Under the pieces are notes generated by a model. The model saw only the letters and a list, made by a program, of their open reading frames with translations, searched no databases and had not been told where the DNA came from. A DNA stretch of 64,000 nt from Gemmataceae bacterium. GTDB taxonomy: Bacteria; Planctomycetota; Planctomycetia; Gemmatales; Gemmataceae. The stretch's first letter is position 1. Every line of letters starts with the position of its first letter. The stretch is from NCBI GenBank assembly GCA_901538445.1, contig LR594584.1:4309006-4373005 (forward strand), given 5' to 3'. The position numbers and the translations under genes were made by a program. Shown here one piece after another: positions 41,919 to 51,185 of this stretch.

Positions 41919-42791
41919 TCAGGCAGGGAACACAATCTCCGGAACGAACTCGTACTGTGAGTTGCTGTAGGTCGTGCCGATGGCGACGAGTTCGCCCCGC
42001 GCGTCGAGTGCCGCGAATCCCCCCCGCGTGTACCCCAGTTTCTCGTCAATCGTGACACGCTGCCCGTGTCGGATCCGCCGGACCAGTTCGTCGTCCAACT
42101 TTGCCCGAGGGAGCCCCGTCACCGCCTCCGCCATCGGCAACATCTTTATGCTCACCGGGTCGGCATCGAGGGACACGCCCTGCTCCGCTGTGAACAGTCC
42201 CACGCGCGTGCGGCGGAGCGTCTGGACGAGGCCGCCGACGCCGATTTTTGCGCCCACGTCGCGGGCGATCGAGCGGATGTACGTCCCCTTCCCGCAATCG
42301 ACCTCGACGTCCGCGAATGGCCACTCGTAGCGCAGCAAGCGGATCGCATCGATGCGCACGGTGCGTGCGGCGAGGTCGAACTCGCGGCCCTGGCGCACCA
42401 GAGCGTGAGCGCGGCGGCCGTCCACCTTCAGCGCCGAAACGGCCGGCGGCACCTGCTCGATCGTGCCGACGAACGAGGCGAGCGCCGCTTCGAGTTGCTC
42501 GCGGGTCGGCGGCACCGCGTCCGGCGTCTCGGTCACCTCGCCGTCGGCGTCACCGGACGTGCTGGTCGCACCGAGGCGGAAGCGGGAAGTGTAGCTCTTC
42601 CCCATCGCCTGGACGTAGTCCGCGAGGCGCGTCGCGGCCCCGATGCACACGACGAGAACACCCGTCGCGAGCGGGTCGAGCGTGCCGGTGTGGCCGATCT
42701 TCGTCTTCCGCGGGAACCACTTCTGCACCCGGTTCACCGCGTCCCGCGAGGTCATCCCGCCGGGCTTGTCGATCACGAGCAGGCCGTTCAT
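41919..42791 (-). CDS. truB: tRNA pseudouridine(55) synthase
   Basis: 290 residues. It converts U55 in the T-loop of tRNAs to pseudouridine. MNGLLVIDKPGGMTSRDAVNRV, then KIGHTGTLDPLATGVLVV with the catalytic Asp, SYTSRFRLGATSTSGDADGEV, YEWPFADVEVDCGKGTYIRSIARDVG. The C-terminal part (LDDELVRRIRHGQRV) is the PUA-like end of the bacterial type. Normal length. The GNAT gene lies 42 bases upstream on the same strand, so they may share a transcript. Confidence 0.95.
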   Translation of the reverse strand: MNGLLVIDKPGGMTSRDAVNRVQKWFPRKTKIGHTGTLDPLATGVLVVCIGAATRLADYVQAMGKSYTSRFRLGATSTSGDADGEVTETPDAVPPTREQLEAALASFVGTIEQVPPAVSALKVDGRRAHALVRQGREFDLAARTVRIDAIRLLRYEWPFADVEVDCGKGTYIRSIARDVGAKIGVGGLVQTLRRTRVGLFTAEQGVSLDADPVSIKMLPMAEAVTGLPRAKLDDELVRRIRHGQRVTIDEKLGYTRGGFAALDARGELVAIGTTYSNSQYEFVPEIVFPA

Positions 42792-42832
42792 GAGTGCGGA
42801 CCCGTGGCGAGCCGCGGGCTAAATAGGAAGGG

Positions 42833-43270
42833 TTACGCGTTCGGGTCGTCGGTCAGCGCAATGGACACCACGACCAGGTCGGTGCGTTCGCGCCCGCCGA
42901 CACGTTTCCAGAACGCCATCCCGTCGGCGTTCCCGGTCGTCACCCAGAAGTTCACCTTGTCAATCCCCTCGGCCTTGAGCGCCGCGAGGCAGTGTTCGAC
43001 CAACCGGCGGCCGGTGCCCTGCTTGCGGAGCGCCGGCGACACCGCGAGGTGGTGCAGGTACCCGCGGCGGCCGTCGTGCCCCGCGAGGCACGCGCCCGCG
43101 AGTTCGCCGGCCGCGGTCAGCGCCACGAAGCTGCACCCGGGGTTGCGCCGGAGGTAGCGCGCGAGGGCCGGCGGGCTGTCCGCGCCGCGGAGGCACATTC
43201 CCTCGACCACTTGCCACAGTGCGAGCGCCGCCGGTATGTCAGCCTCCACCATCGGCCGGAGCGTGACCAT
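42833..43270 (-). CDS. GNAT-family N-acetyltransferase
   Basis: 145 residues from ATG 43268-43270. GNAT landmarks: MVTLRPMVEADIPAALALW at the start, FVALTAAGELAGACLAGHDGRRGYLHHLAVSPALRKQGTGRRLVEHCLAAL (motif A with the acetyl-CoA Q/RxxGxG/A loop, here RKQGTG) and KVNFWVTTGNADGMAFWKRVGG. The substrate is unknown. Start codons of this gene and the diverging kinase gene are 21 bases apart. Confidence 0.88.
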   Translation of the reverse strand: MVTLRPMVEADIPAALALWQVVEGMCLRGADSPPALARYLRRNPGCSFVALTAAGELAGACLAGHDGRRGYLHHLAVSPALRKQGTGRRLVEHCLAALKAEGIDKVNFWVTTGNADGMAFWKRVGGRERTDLVVVSIALTDDPNA

Positions 43271-43291
43271 CACCGCAACCCCGAGAGACCC

Positions 43292-44218
43292 ATGCCCGCC
43301 GCCACGTGTGTGATTTACAACCCGGCGGCCGGCCGCGGGAGGGCCGAAAGGCTGCTCGCCGAGGTCCGCGCCGCCCACGGCGGTGAGATCGAACTCCGAG
43401 CGTCGCGCGAGCCGGGTCACGCGGTCGCGTTGGGGCGCGACGCGGCGACCGAGGGGTTCGCGAGGGTCGTCGCGGCCGGCGGCGACGGCACCGTTCACGA
43501 GGTCGCCAACGGCGTCTTGCAGAGCGACCGCCGCGACACCGTGTTCGGCGTGTGGCCCATCGGGTCTGCCAACGACTACGCCTACTCGCTCGGAATGGAC
43601 GTGTGGTGGAAGCGCCGCGGCGAGCGGCTCCCGACCGAGGTGATGGAAGTCGATGTCGGGCGCGTCACCGCCGGCGGCCGCGAGCGGTTCGTGTTGTGCT
43701 GCCTGGGCGTCGGGTTTAACGGCATGGTGACCGTCGAGGCCCGCAAGACGCAGTGGCTCGCCGGGATGCCGCTGTACGCCCTCGCGTTTCTCAAGGCGAT
43801 GGTGCGGCACTTCGCGACGCCGACGATGACCGTGCGGTTCGACGGCCGCGAAGTCGTCACACCCACGCTCGCGCTCTCAGTCTTGAACGCACAGCGGGAG
43901 GGCAACTTCCCGCTGCGGCCGGCGGCACGGCTCGACGACGGCGCGTTCGACTACATGCACGCCACCCGGCTCCGCCGCGGCCACCTGCTCCGCTACCTGC
44001 CCGCGATGGCCACGGGCCGCTTGCCCGAGAACCACCGGCTCATCACGCTCGGCCGCGCGAGCCGGATCGCGGTCCGCAGCGGAGTTCCGCTGTGCGTCCA
44101 CGCCGACGGCGAGTTCGTGTGCGTCCCCGAGGAGGGCGTCACCGAGATCGCGCTCGACGTCGTCCCGCGGCGGCTCCGGGTCGAGGTGTTCCCGCCCGCG
44201 CGGTACGGCGCACGGTGA
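43292..44218 (+). CDS. Diacylglycerol / lipid kinase family protein
   Basis: 308 residues from ATG 43292. The DAGK catalytic domain has VIYNPAAGRGRAERL at the start, VVAAGGDGTVHEVANGV (nucleotide-binding GGDGT) and VWPIGSANDYAYSLGM (usually GTGNDFA). The C-terminal beta-sandwich has LNAQREGNFPLRPAARLDDG. The GSAND in place of GTGND is a conservative change. It probably phosphorylates a lipid alcohol such as diacylglycerol. The 3' end is partly duplicated at 46309-46547. Confidence 0.88.
   Translation: MPAATCVIYNPAAGRGRAERLLAEVRAAHGGEIELRASREPGHAVALGRDAATEGFARVVAAGGDGTVHEVANGVLQSDRRDTVFGVWPIGSANDYAYSLGMDVWWKRRGERLPTEVMEVDVGRVTAGGRERFVLCCLGVGFNGMVTVEARKTQWLAGMPLYALAFLKAMVRHFATPTMTVRFDGREVVTPTLALSVLNAQREGNFPLRPAARLDDGAFDYMHATRLRRGHLLRYLPAMATGRLPENHRLITLGRASRIAVRSGVPLCVHADGEFVCVPEEGVTEIALDVVPRRLRVEVFPPARYGAR
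43972..44214 (+). repeat. Direct repeat, original copy (3' end of the kinase gene)
   Basis: About 240 bases, from CCGCCGCGGCCACCTGCTCC to GGTACGGCGCACG, highly similar to 46309-46547 in the same orientation, with the membrane-protein gene in between. Confidence 0.85.
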
Positions 44219-44248
44219 ACCGCTCAGCGGCCGCCGCGGCACCTGCGG

Positions 44249-46003
44249 TCACTCGCGCGGGATCTTGCCGTACTCGACGGCCTTGACGTCGAACCGGCAC
44301 CCCTCCCGGCCCATTATGAGTTCGCCCGAGGTGATCGGGCCGTCGACCCAGAACATCCTCGATTGTTCTCCCACACGCAGCCATAGTTTCAAGACGTCCC
44401 GCTTCCGCTCCCCAGTGCGCGGGTCGGTCCACGCGAACACCAGCGGCTCCCAACTGGACACCACCCGCGGGGCGAACGTCACGCGAACGAACGACACCTC
44501 TCGCTCCCCACCCAGGTCCACCCGGTACCGGTCATAGGCGACGCGGTTCTCGACGACTAACCCGTCGGGACCGAACGCCGCGGGCGTACCGGGACGTTCA
44601 CCGGGGGCCGGGGCTGGCACGTCGCGGACGATCCAGAACCTTTGCCGCCAGAGCGCCATCCAACCCTCGGGCGGACCGGCCCAGAAATGCACGTGTCGAG
44701 ACGCCAGCACGTCCAAGGGCATGCCGGTCCGCACGTCGTCCGTGATGCGTTTGTAGTGCGCCAGGAAGTGCTCGCCCTGCCCCGCACCATGGCGCCCATT
44801 CCCCGGGAGCACGAACGCCCCGAAGAGCACGACGAGGACCGCGACCGGCCAGGGGCTCCACCGGGCGTACCGGGCGAGGGCCAGTAGCGGCAGCGCGGCA
44901 CCGACGGCAGTGAGCGTCGTGTACCGGGACGCGACTCCGTTGCCCCGCCCGTATCCGATGCTGAGTGCGAACAGCCACACCCCAATTAAGAGTACGACGA
45001 GCCCCAACGCGACGGTGCGTTCCTCCCGGTGCCGCACTGCGACCCGGAACAAGGCGACCCCAGTCGCGAGTTGCGCGGCCACAACCGCGACACCGGCGAT
45101 CGTGAGCGGGATCCACCGGGCGATGCCCACACCGAACCCGATCCCAGTCACCTCAAGCACCGCACGCACGCGACGGGAAAGTTCCACGGAGTTTGCGCGC
45201 ACGAGCCCCCACGCCTCCACACGGGCGGCAGCGGCGGCCAGAACCTCTGGCAGGGAGTACACGGACCACCCCAGATAGGCCCCCACCGCCGCGACCACCG
45301 CCACCGCCGCCCACCGCCTCACCGGGTCTCCGCTCGCCCGCCACGCCTGCCACGTGACCCACGCCCCAATAGCTGGCACGAACAACAGGCCGAGCCACCC
45401 GCCCGGCGCGACCGCCAGCAGGCACGCCGCACCCCGAACCGCGGAACGCCCCGGCGACGCATTCGCCGACCCTGCGACGACGAACGCAAACAGTCCCAGC
45501 GCAAACACCGTGATCGTGAAGACCACTTGGTACCCCAAGAGCAGATTTTCCGTGTGGGCCGGGTGCAGGAACAGGAGCGGGAATGCGGCGTCGGCCAAGA
45601 CCGTGCGGCCTCGGAGTCGGCGGGCCGCCAGCACCAGCACCGCTGCGGTGCCCGCGAGCATGCCCACCGTGAAGCACATCCCAGACCGGTAGTCGTGACC
45701 AGACAGGGTCATGAGGCATAGGTACACGGCGCGCCCGAGCGGGAACATGTGCTCTCCCTGCCACTCCCCGAGCCACCGGACCTGCTCCCCGAACGGAGCC
45801 GAGCACATGTGAACGAACTCCCACTCGTCGGTGAACGGGAGGTTGTAACCGTACTGGGCGACGAACGCCCCGGTCCACCACACCGCGGCGGCCCACAAAC
45901 TCCACACCGCGACCGGCTGCCAGTACGCGGCCAGTTGTTGGAGGGCGCTCGCCGGGGGTACGGTCATTCGCGGGAGCGCAGCGGCAACGGAGGTCGTTTT
46001 CAT
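44249..46003 (-). CDS. Polytopic membrane protein, possible GT-C glycosyltransferase
   Basis: 584 residues from ATG 46001-46003. About ten to twelve membrane spans between residues 25 and 420, then a C-terminal soluble part of about 160 residues (LVVENRVAYDRYRVDLGG, VRVTFAPRVVSSWEPLVFAWTD, then GELIMGREGCRFDVKAVEYG) that looks beta-rich. The loop after span 1 has YNLPFTDEWEFVHM, an acidic D-E pair in the position typical of GT-C glycosyltransferases. No closer family recognised. It lies between two copies of a 240-bp direct repeat and has no same-strand neighbour. Confidence 0.65.
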   Translation of the reverse strand: MKTTSVAAALPRMTVPPASALQQLAAYWQPVAVWSLWAAAVWWTGAFVAQYGYNLPFTDEWEFVHMCSAPFGEQVRWLGEWQGEHMFPLGRAVYLCLMTLSGHDYRSGMCFTVGMLAGTAAVLVLAARRLRGRTVLADAAFPLLFLHPAHTENLLLGYQVVFTITVFALGLFAFVVAGSANASPGRSAVRGAACLLAVAPGGWLGLLFVPAIGAWVTWQAWRASGDPVRRWAAVAVVAAVGAYLGWSVYSLPEVLAAAAARVEAWGLVRANSVELSRRVRAVLEVTGIGFGVGIARWIPLTIAGVAVVAAQLATGVALFRVAVRHREERTVALGLVVLLIGVWLFALSIGYGRGNGVASRYTTLTAVGAALPLLALARYARWSPWPVAVLVVLFGAFVLPGNGRHGAGQGEHFLAHYKRITDDVRTGMPLDVLASRHVHFWAGPPEGWMALWRQRFWIVRDVPAPAPGERPGTPAAFGPDGLVVENRVAYDRYRVDLGGEREVSFVRVTFAPRVVSSWEPLVFAWTDPRTGERKRDVLKLWLRVGEQSRMFWVDGPITSGELIMGREGCRFDVKAVEYGKIPRE

Positions 46004-46308
46004 ATCGGCCACAATGTAGGAGTCGGTGTCGCGTGAACGCAGGAGCGAGCGATGCGAGGCGCCGTCGTACCAAGCGGCGGTCACCCGCACAACTCCAACT
46101 TGCCCAGCCCCCGCAAGCGATCCAGGGCCATACGTGTGTCGCCCGAGGATACCGGGGTGCGATCCAACACGGGCCCATCGCCTCCGTTGTCTCCGCGACC
46201 ATCCTGCCCGCCTGCACACTCCAGGGAACCTTCAGCCCCTCAGCAGGGTGGAAACCGCGAGTCCGTGGCCGGCCGCCGCTACCGCCCGAAGGTGCGCTCC
46301 GCCCCGTG

Positions 46309-46568
46309 CCGCCGCGGCCACCTGCTCCTTTCTCCCGGCCATGGCCACGGGCCGGCTCCCCGAGAACCACCGACTCATCACGCACGGCCGCGCGAGCCGG
46401 ATCGCGGTCCGCAGCGCGTCCCCGCTGTGCGTCCACGCCGACGGCGAGTTCGTGTGCGTCCCCGAAGAGGGCGTCGCCGAGATCGCGCTCGACGTCGTCC
46501 CGCGCAGGCTCCGGGTCGAGGTGTTCGCGCCCGCGCGGTACGGCGCACGAGGGGCCGGTCCCGGGTAA
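46309..46568 (+). pseudogene. Duplicated 3' fragment of the diacylglycerol-kinase gene
   Basis: From 46309 to 46547 the DNA repeats the last 240 bases of the gene at 43292-44218, in frame: MATGRLPENHRLITHGRASR and CVHADGEFVCVPEEGVAEI match with few changes. The original stop codon is missing, so the frame runs on to 46566-46568. There is no catalytic domain and no independent function is expected. Confidence 0.85.
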
Positions 46569-46652
46569 GGTCGCCGGACCAAACGGTGTGTCTGATCGGG
46601 GTGGGCACCGGGGTTCTGGTCGGATGTCCCCACCCCTCGCGGAGTGCGCACC

Positions 46653-48041
46653 GTGCGATGCCTGCTGTTCGGCGTGTTCTCGATCCTCGCCGCGGCCCCC
46701 ACGGCCGGTGCCGCGGACCCGGCCCCCAAACCCAACATCGTCGTCATCCTCGCGGACGACATCGGCTGGGCCGACCTCGGGTGCTTCGGCCAGAAGACGC
46801 TCGCGACCCCGAACCTGGACCGGATGGCGAAGGAGGGGATGCGGCTCACCCAGTTCTACGCGGGCGGGGCCACCGGCGGCCCGTCGCGGCGCGTCATGCT
46901 CACGGGCCGGCACGGGGGCCGGGCGGCCACCCCGGACCAGCCGACGGTGGCGTCGCTGCTGAAGAAGGAGGGGTACGCGACGGCGTGCGTGGGGCAGTGG
47001 GGGCTGGGGCCGGTGGGCAAGCTCACCGCGCCCAACGACGCGGGGTTCGACCACTTCTTCGGGGCGCTCAACGCGCCGCACGCCAACAACCCGTACCCGG
47101 AGTTCCTCGTCCGCAACGGCAAGGTCGTGCCGCTGAAGAACGAGGCCGCCGCGGAGTGGAAGAAGTGGCAGGACCCGGCGCTGCCGGACGGCGGCCGGGG
47201 CGTGGCGGCGAAGAAGGGCAACTACGCCCCCGCCCTGCTCCTCGACGACGCCCTCGGGTTCGTCCGCGAGCACCGGAAGGGGCCGTTTTTCCTCTACCTG
47301 CCCCTCACGGTCCCGCACGCCAACGCCGCGGCCGGCGAGAACGGGCTGGAGGTGCCGGACCCCGGCGAGTTCGCCGCGAAGGACTGGCCGGCCGCCGAGA
47401 AGGGGTTCGCCGCCCAGGTGCGGGCAATGGACCGGGACGTCGGCCGGGTGCTCGACCTGCTCAGGGAACTCAAGATCGACAGGGACACGCTGGTGCTGTT
47501 CGCGTCCGACAACGGGCCGCACACCGAGTGCGGGCACAAGCCCGAGTTCTTCCAGTCCACGGGCAAGATGCGCGGCACGAAGGGGGAACTGTTCGAGGGG
47601 AGCATCCGGGTGCCGGCGGTCGCGTGGTGGCCGGGCACGGTCGCCCCGGGCACCGAGAACAACCTCCAGTGGTACGCCGGCGACCTGCCGGCGACCGCGG
47701 CCGAACTGGCCGGGGTGCCTACGCCCGCCGGGCTGGACAGCGACAGCCTCGTCCCGATGCTCAAGGGCCGCGAGGAGAAGGACCAGTGGAAGCGGAAGAG
47801 CCCGCTGTACTGGGAGACCTCCGAGGGGCCGACGGCCCAGGCGGTCCGGTTCGGCAAGTGGAAGGCGATCCGCTCGCCGGTCGGCACCGGGGAACTCGTG
47901 CTCTACGACATGTCGAACGACACCGCGGAGAAGCGGGACTACTCGAAGCGCCGCCCGGACCTGGCGAAGCACGCCCTCAATCTGCTCGACAAGAACCGCG
48001 CGCCGGACCCGAACCGGAAGGGGCCGGAGCCGGCGAAGTAA
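46653..48041 (+). CDS. Sulfatase-family protein lacking the formylglycine-precursor residue
   Basis: 462 residues from GTG 46653, which has GGAG 8 bases upstream; GTG 46644 is the alternative. Signal peptide MRCLLFGVFSILAAAPTAGA. The alkaline-phosphatase-like sulfatase fold is clear: NIVVILADDIGWADLGCFGQ, TPNLDRMAKEGMRLTQFYAGG, then GGPSRRVMLTGRHGG, VGQWGLG, LFASDNGPH, RGTKGELFEGSIRVP. The catalytic C/S-x-P-x-R reads GGPSR, so the Cys or Ser that becomes formylglycine is Gly75 (codon GGC, 46875-46877). Metal-site residues (DD, DNGPH) remain. It is probably inactive as a sulfatase unless it has another role. Confidence 0.9.
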   Translation: MRCLLFGVFSILAAAPTAGAADPAPKPNIVVILADDIGWADLGCFGQKTLATPNLDRMAKEGMRLTQFYAGGATGGPSRRVMLTGRHGGRAATPDQPTVASLLKKEGYATACVGQWGLGPVGKLTAPNDAGFDHFFGALNAPHANNPYPEFLVRNGKVVPLKNEAAAEWKKWQDPALPDGGRGVAAKKGNYAPALLLDDALGFVREHRKGPFFLYLPLTVPHANAAAGENGLEVPDPGEFAAKDWPAAEKGFAAQVRAMDRDVGRVLDLLRELKIDRDTLVLFASDNGPHTECGHKPEFFQSTGKMRGTKGELFEGSIRVPAVAWWPGTVAPGTENNLQWYAGDLPATAAELAGVPTPAGLDSDSLVPMLKGREEKDQWKRKSPLYWETSEGPTAQAVRFGKWKAIRSPVGTGELVLYDMSNDTAEKRDYSKRRPDLAKHALNLLDKNRAPDPNRKGPEPAK

Positions 48042-48142
48042 CCGGGCGGGCGCGTGGAACCGCGCTCCCCGGCGGGGACTAGAATGGGAGCGACGCGACC
48101 GGCCCGGCGCGCCCCCGCCCCGCACACGCTCGTGGACCACAC

Positions 48143-48754
48143 ATGCCGACCGCCAGACGCCGGATGATCGTCGGGATCAGCGGGGCGACCGGCGTCATCT
48201 ACGGCGTGCGCCTTCTCGAAGCGCTCCGCCGCCTCGACATCGAGACCCACCTCGTCGTGAGCAAGGCCGGGGACCAGACCCGGGCCTACGAGACGGACCT
48301 GTCGGCCGCCCAGTTACGGGCGCTCGCCGACGTGGCCTATCGGCCCGGGGACGTCGGGGCGGCCATCGCGAGCGGGTCGTTCCGCACGATGGGCATGGTG
48401 GTCGCCCCGTGCTCGATCCGCACCCTGAGCGAGATCGCCACCGGGGTGACCGGGACTCTCCTGTCCCGCGCCGCCGACGTGTGCCTCAAGGAGCGGCGGC
48501 GGTTGGTGCTGATGATCCGGGAGACCCCGCTCCACGCCGGCCACCTGAAGAGTATGCTCGCGGTGACCGAGGCCGGCGGCGTCATCGCCCCGCCGGTCCC
48601 GGCGTTCTACATCCGGCCGCAGACGCTCGAAGACGTGGTCGACCACACCGTCGCCCGGGTGCTCGACCTGTTCGACCTCGAGGTGCCGTCCGCGACCCGC
48701 TGGGGCGAGCCGCCCGCCCACCACACCGGGGCCGCGGCCGAAGGCCGCGAGTGA
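48143..48754 (+). CDS. ubiX: Flavin prenyltransferase UbiX
   Basis: 203 residues. It makes prenylated FMN, the cofactor of UbiD-type decarboxylases. It has RMIVGISGATGVIYGVRLLEAL (FMN site), THLVVSKAGDQT, SGSFRTMGMVVAPCSIRTLSEIATGVTGTLLSRAADVCLKERRRLVLMIRETPLH (hallmark) and LKSMLAVTEAGGVIAPPVPAFYIRP. Slightly longer than E. coli UbiX (189) because of a C-terminal tail. No ubiD is seen in this window. Confidence 0.95.
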   Translation: MPTARRRMIVGISGATGVIYGVRLLEALRRLDIETHLVVSKAGDQTRAYETDLSAAQLRALADVAYRPGDVGAAIASGSFRTMGMVVAPCSIRTLSEIATGVTGTLLSRAADVCLKERRRLVLMIRETPLHAGHLKSMLAVTEAGGVIAPPVPAFYIRPQTLEDVVDHTVARVLDLFDLEVPSATRWGEPPAHHTGAAAEGRE

Positions 48755-49149
48755 CCGAACCGGTACAGTCCCCCCGCCCCGCGGCCGGCATCTTCGAGGC
48801 CCGCCGCGGGGCCACCCACGAAGATTCGCGACCCGACCGGGCAGAAGAGTGCCCGCTCACGCGCACCGCCGGTGCCGCGGGCGAGACCGGAACTGACGGC
48901 GGGGATGGGTGCGTCGCCCGCCCGCCGAAATGCTCGAACGGGATGCCGACCAAGTGGACACGAGCCGGTTCGACAGGCCAGGACACAGGTGAGCGTCGGT
49001 GGGCCGGCGGCGGCCGCCTCGTTGTGATGGCTCGCGGCACACGAATTGCCATTTGTGCTTCCCCGACGCTTAGGTCGGAACACCTCAACAGGTGCCCATA
49101 GATGTGATTGGCCGCGACCGCTGATCCGGCTGGGTAAACGGAGACCGCC
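48755..49149. other. Intergenic region upstream of the response regulator
   Basis: About 395 bases with no frame that looks like a conserved protein. The last 100 bases are AT-richer and probably hold the response-regulator promoter. No repeat of families A to C was seen here. Confidence 0.45.
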
Positions 49150-49599
49150 GTGGACGCTCCCCCTCCGACCGCGAGTGACGCAGAGAGTGCCCCGGCCGTC
49201 CGCGTCCTGTGCGTGGACGACAACCCGGACGTCGCGGACTCGGAGGTGATGCTCCTGCAGTTGACGGGGTTCGAGGCGCGGGCGTGCTACGACGGCCCGG
49301 CGGCCCTCGCCGCGGTCACCGAGTTCCGGCCGGCGGCGTGCCTGATCGACCTGAACATGCCGGGAATGGACGGCGACGAGGTGGCGGCGCGCATCCGGGC
49401 GCTCCCAACGGGCCGGGAGGTGGTGCTGGTCGCGGTGACCGCCATGGGGGACGACGCGGCGCGGGACCGGATGACCCGCGCCGGGTTCCAGCTCGTCCTC
49501 ACCAAGCCAGTCGATCCCCACGACCTCCTCCGGGTGCTCGACGAGATCGGGTGGGCGTGGGCCGGTGTCGCCCGAAGCGACCCGGCCCAACACGGGTGA
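49150..49599 (+). CDS. Single-domain response regulator (receiver only)
   Basis: 149 residues from GTG 49150 with GGAGA about 6 bases upstream. One CheY-like receiver: VRVLCVDDNPDVAD (acidic pair), CLIDLNMPGMDGDE (phospho-acceptor Asp in LID), VVAVTAMGDD (Thr switch) and LVLTKPVDPHDLL (Lys). There is no output domain, so it probably acts through protein contacts in a phosphorelay or controls a partner kinase or motility element. No histidine kinase is adjacent. Confidence 0.92.
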   Translation: MDAPPPTASDAESAPAVRVLCVDDNPDVADSEVMLLQLTGFEARACYDGPAALAAVTEFRPAACLIDLNMPGMDGDEVAARIRALPTGREVVLVAVTAMGDDAARDRMTRAGFQLVLTKPVDPHDLLRVLDEIGWAWAGVARSDPAQHG

Positions 49600-49637
49600 C
49601 CTGTTCCGGGGAGGGCGGCCGCTGGAACCGGCTCCAG

Positions 49638-51026
49638 TCACTTCTTCGCATCAATGCGGTACAGCGAATCGACGCTGCGGACGAACAGGGCACCGTCGGC
49701 CGCCGCGGGGGTGGCCCAGTACGTGTCGGCGTCGAGCTTGTTGACGCGGATGACCTCGAACTCGTCGCCGGCCTTCAGCACGTGCGTCGCGCCGGTCGCG
49801 TCGAGGCAGAACACCTGACCGTCGGCCCCCCACGGGGACGCCCAGAACGCGCCCGCACCGGGGATCCGCTCGCTCTTGTACGCGGCCTTCCCTGTCTTCG
49901 CGTCGAAGCAACTCACCAGCCCGCCGTTGCGCTCCAGCACGTACACGCGGCCGTCATACACCAGCGGCGACGCGGCCCCCGGCCACGCCCGCGGCGCGGC
50001 CCAGGCGACCCCGTCGCTGGCGGTCTCGCCCGCCTTCGGGGTGACATCGCCGGTCGCCCCGGCCTTTACGGCGAAGAGGGTGCCGGCGGCGCGGCCCACG
50101 CCTGCACCGCCCCCGCCGCCCTTCCCGCCCTGTCCGACGCCGACGTAGAGCCGCTCGGCGTCCCCCACCGGCGACGCCGAGCACTGCCCGCCGCCGACGT
50201 CCAGCTCCCACACGACCTTGCCCCCGGACGGGTCGTACCCGCGGATCTTCCGCCCCCCCACGGCGACGATGTCGGTGCGGTCCTTCGTCTTTCACACGAA
50301 CGGCGTGCTCCACCCGGACCGCTCGGCCCGGTCGGTGCGCCACAGTTCCTTGCCCGTCTTCTTGTCGAGCGCGACGAGGAACGACTTCTCCTCGTTGTCG
50401 CACTGGACGACGAGCCGGTCGCCGTCCAGCACCGGGGAACTGGCGGTGCCCCACCCGGCCTGCATCGGGTACGAGCCGAGGTCCTTGGACCACACCAGCT
50501 TCCCGTCGAGGTCGTAGCAGTACAGCCCGGTCATCCCGAAGTACGCGTACACCCGCTCGCCGTCGGTGACCGGGGTCTCGGTGGCGTAGGTGTTGCTCCC
50601 GTGCGTCGGGATGGTGGGGACCGCCTCCTTCGCCACCTTCTCCCACAGCGGCTTGCCGGTCGCGCGGTCGAGGCACACGACCTTGAACTGGTACATTGCC
50701 TTGGGGGCACCCTTGCCCCCGCCGAACCCGCCCTTCCCCCCGCCGAACCCGCCACCGCCTCCCTGGGGCTTCGGCTGGCCGGGGGACACCGCGGTGGTGA
50801 CGATCACCTTGTCCCCGACGACGATGGGGCACGACCAGGCGACGCCGGGCACCGCCACCTTCCACGCGACGTTCTTGCCCTTCCCCCACTCGACCGGCGG
50901 CCGCGCGTCGGTGAACACGCCGGTGCCGCCCGGCCCCCGGAACTGCGGCGAGTCCCCGGCCGGGCCGGTCTGGGCGAAGAGCGGGAGCAGCACGGCGAGT
51001 GCGAGCAGCGGTCGGAATCGTCGCAT
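49638..51026 (-). pseudogene. PQQ-like beta-propeller protein interrupted by an in-frame TGA
   Basis: The frame from ATG 51024-51026 to the stop at 49638 has 462 codons, broken only by TGA at 50292-50294 (codon 245). Before it: signal peptide MRRFRPLLALAVLLPLFAQT, then QFRGPGGTGVFTD, CLDRATGKPLWEK, VYAYFGMTGLYCYDLDGKLVWSKDLG and RAERSGWSTPFV. After it the same frame continues KTKDRTDIVAVGGRKIRGYDPSGGK and TYWATPAAADGALFVRS. A Trp would be expected at the TGA (STPFVW-K), so it is a TGG-to-TGA nonsense change or a sequencing error. These proteins are secreted propellers of unknown ligand. Confidence 0.8.
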
Positions 51027-51185
51027 GGGACACCCGGGATCAGAAGGGCGCGGCTCCGGACATCAAGCACGCTGATCGTAGTGCCGGCGGCATGAAATCG
51101 GGATGAGTGCCGCGCGCCTCGCGGCCGCATACCTTGAGGGAGCCGCACCCGTGCGCCCCGCCGGACGGCACACCGGGGAGGTGCG

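Noticed and set aside
44249-46003. Composite transposon carrying the membrane-protein gene
   Set aside because: The flanking direct repeat is a gene fragment, not an IS, and no transposase or terminal inverted repeat is present.
45153-48140. A 995-codon minus-strand frame across several genes
   Set aside because: It crosses the membrane-protein gene, the duplicated fragment and the sulfatase, all clear in other frames.
48755-49149. A gene in the gap before the response regulator
   Set aside because: Open frames exist on both strands, but none has a start with ribosome site and a protein-like composition.
50292-50294. Selenocysteine codon
   Set aside because: The family expects Trp here, not Cys or Sec, and I see no selenocysteine insertion hairpin directly after the TGA.
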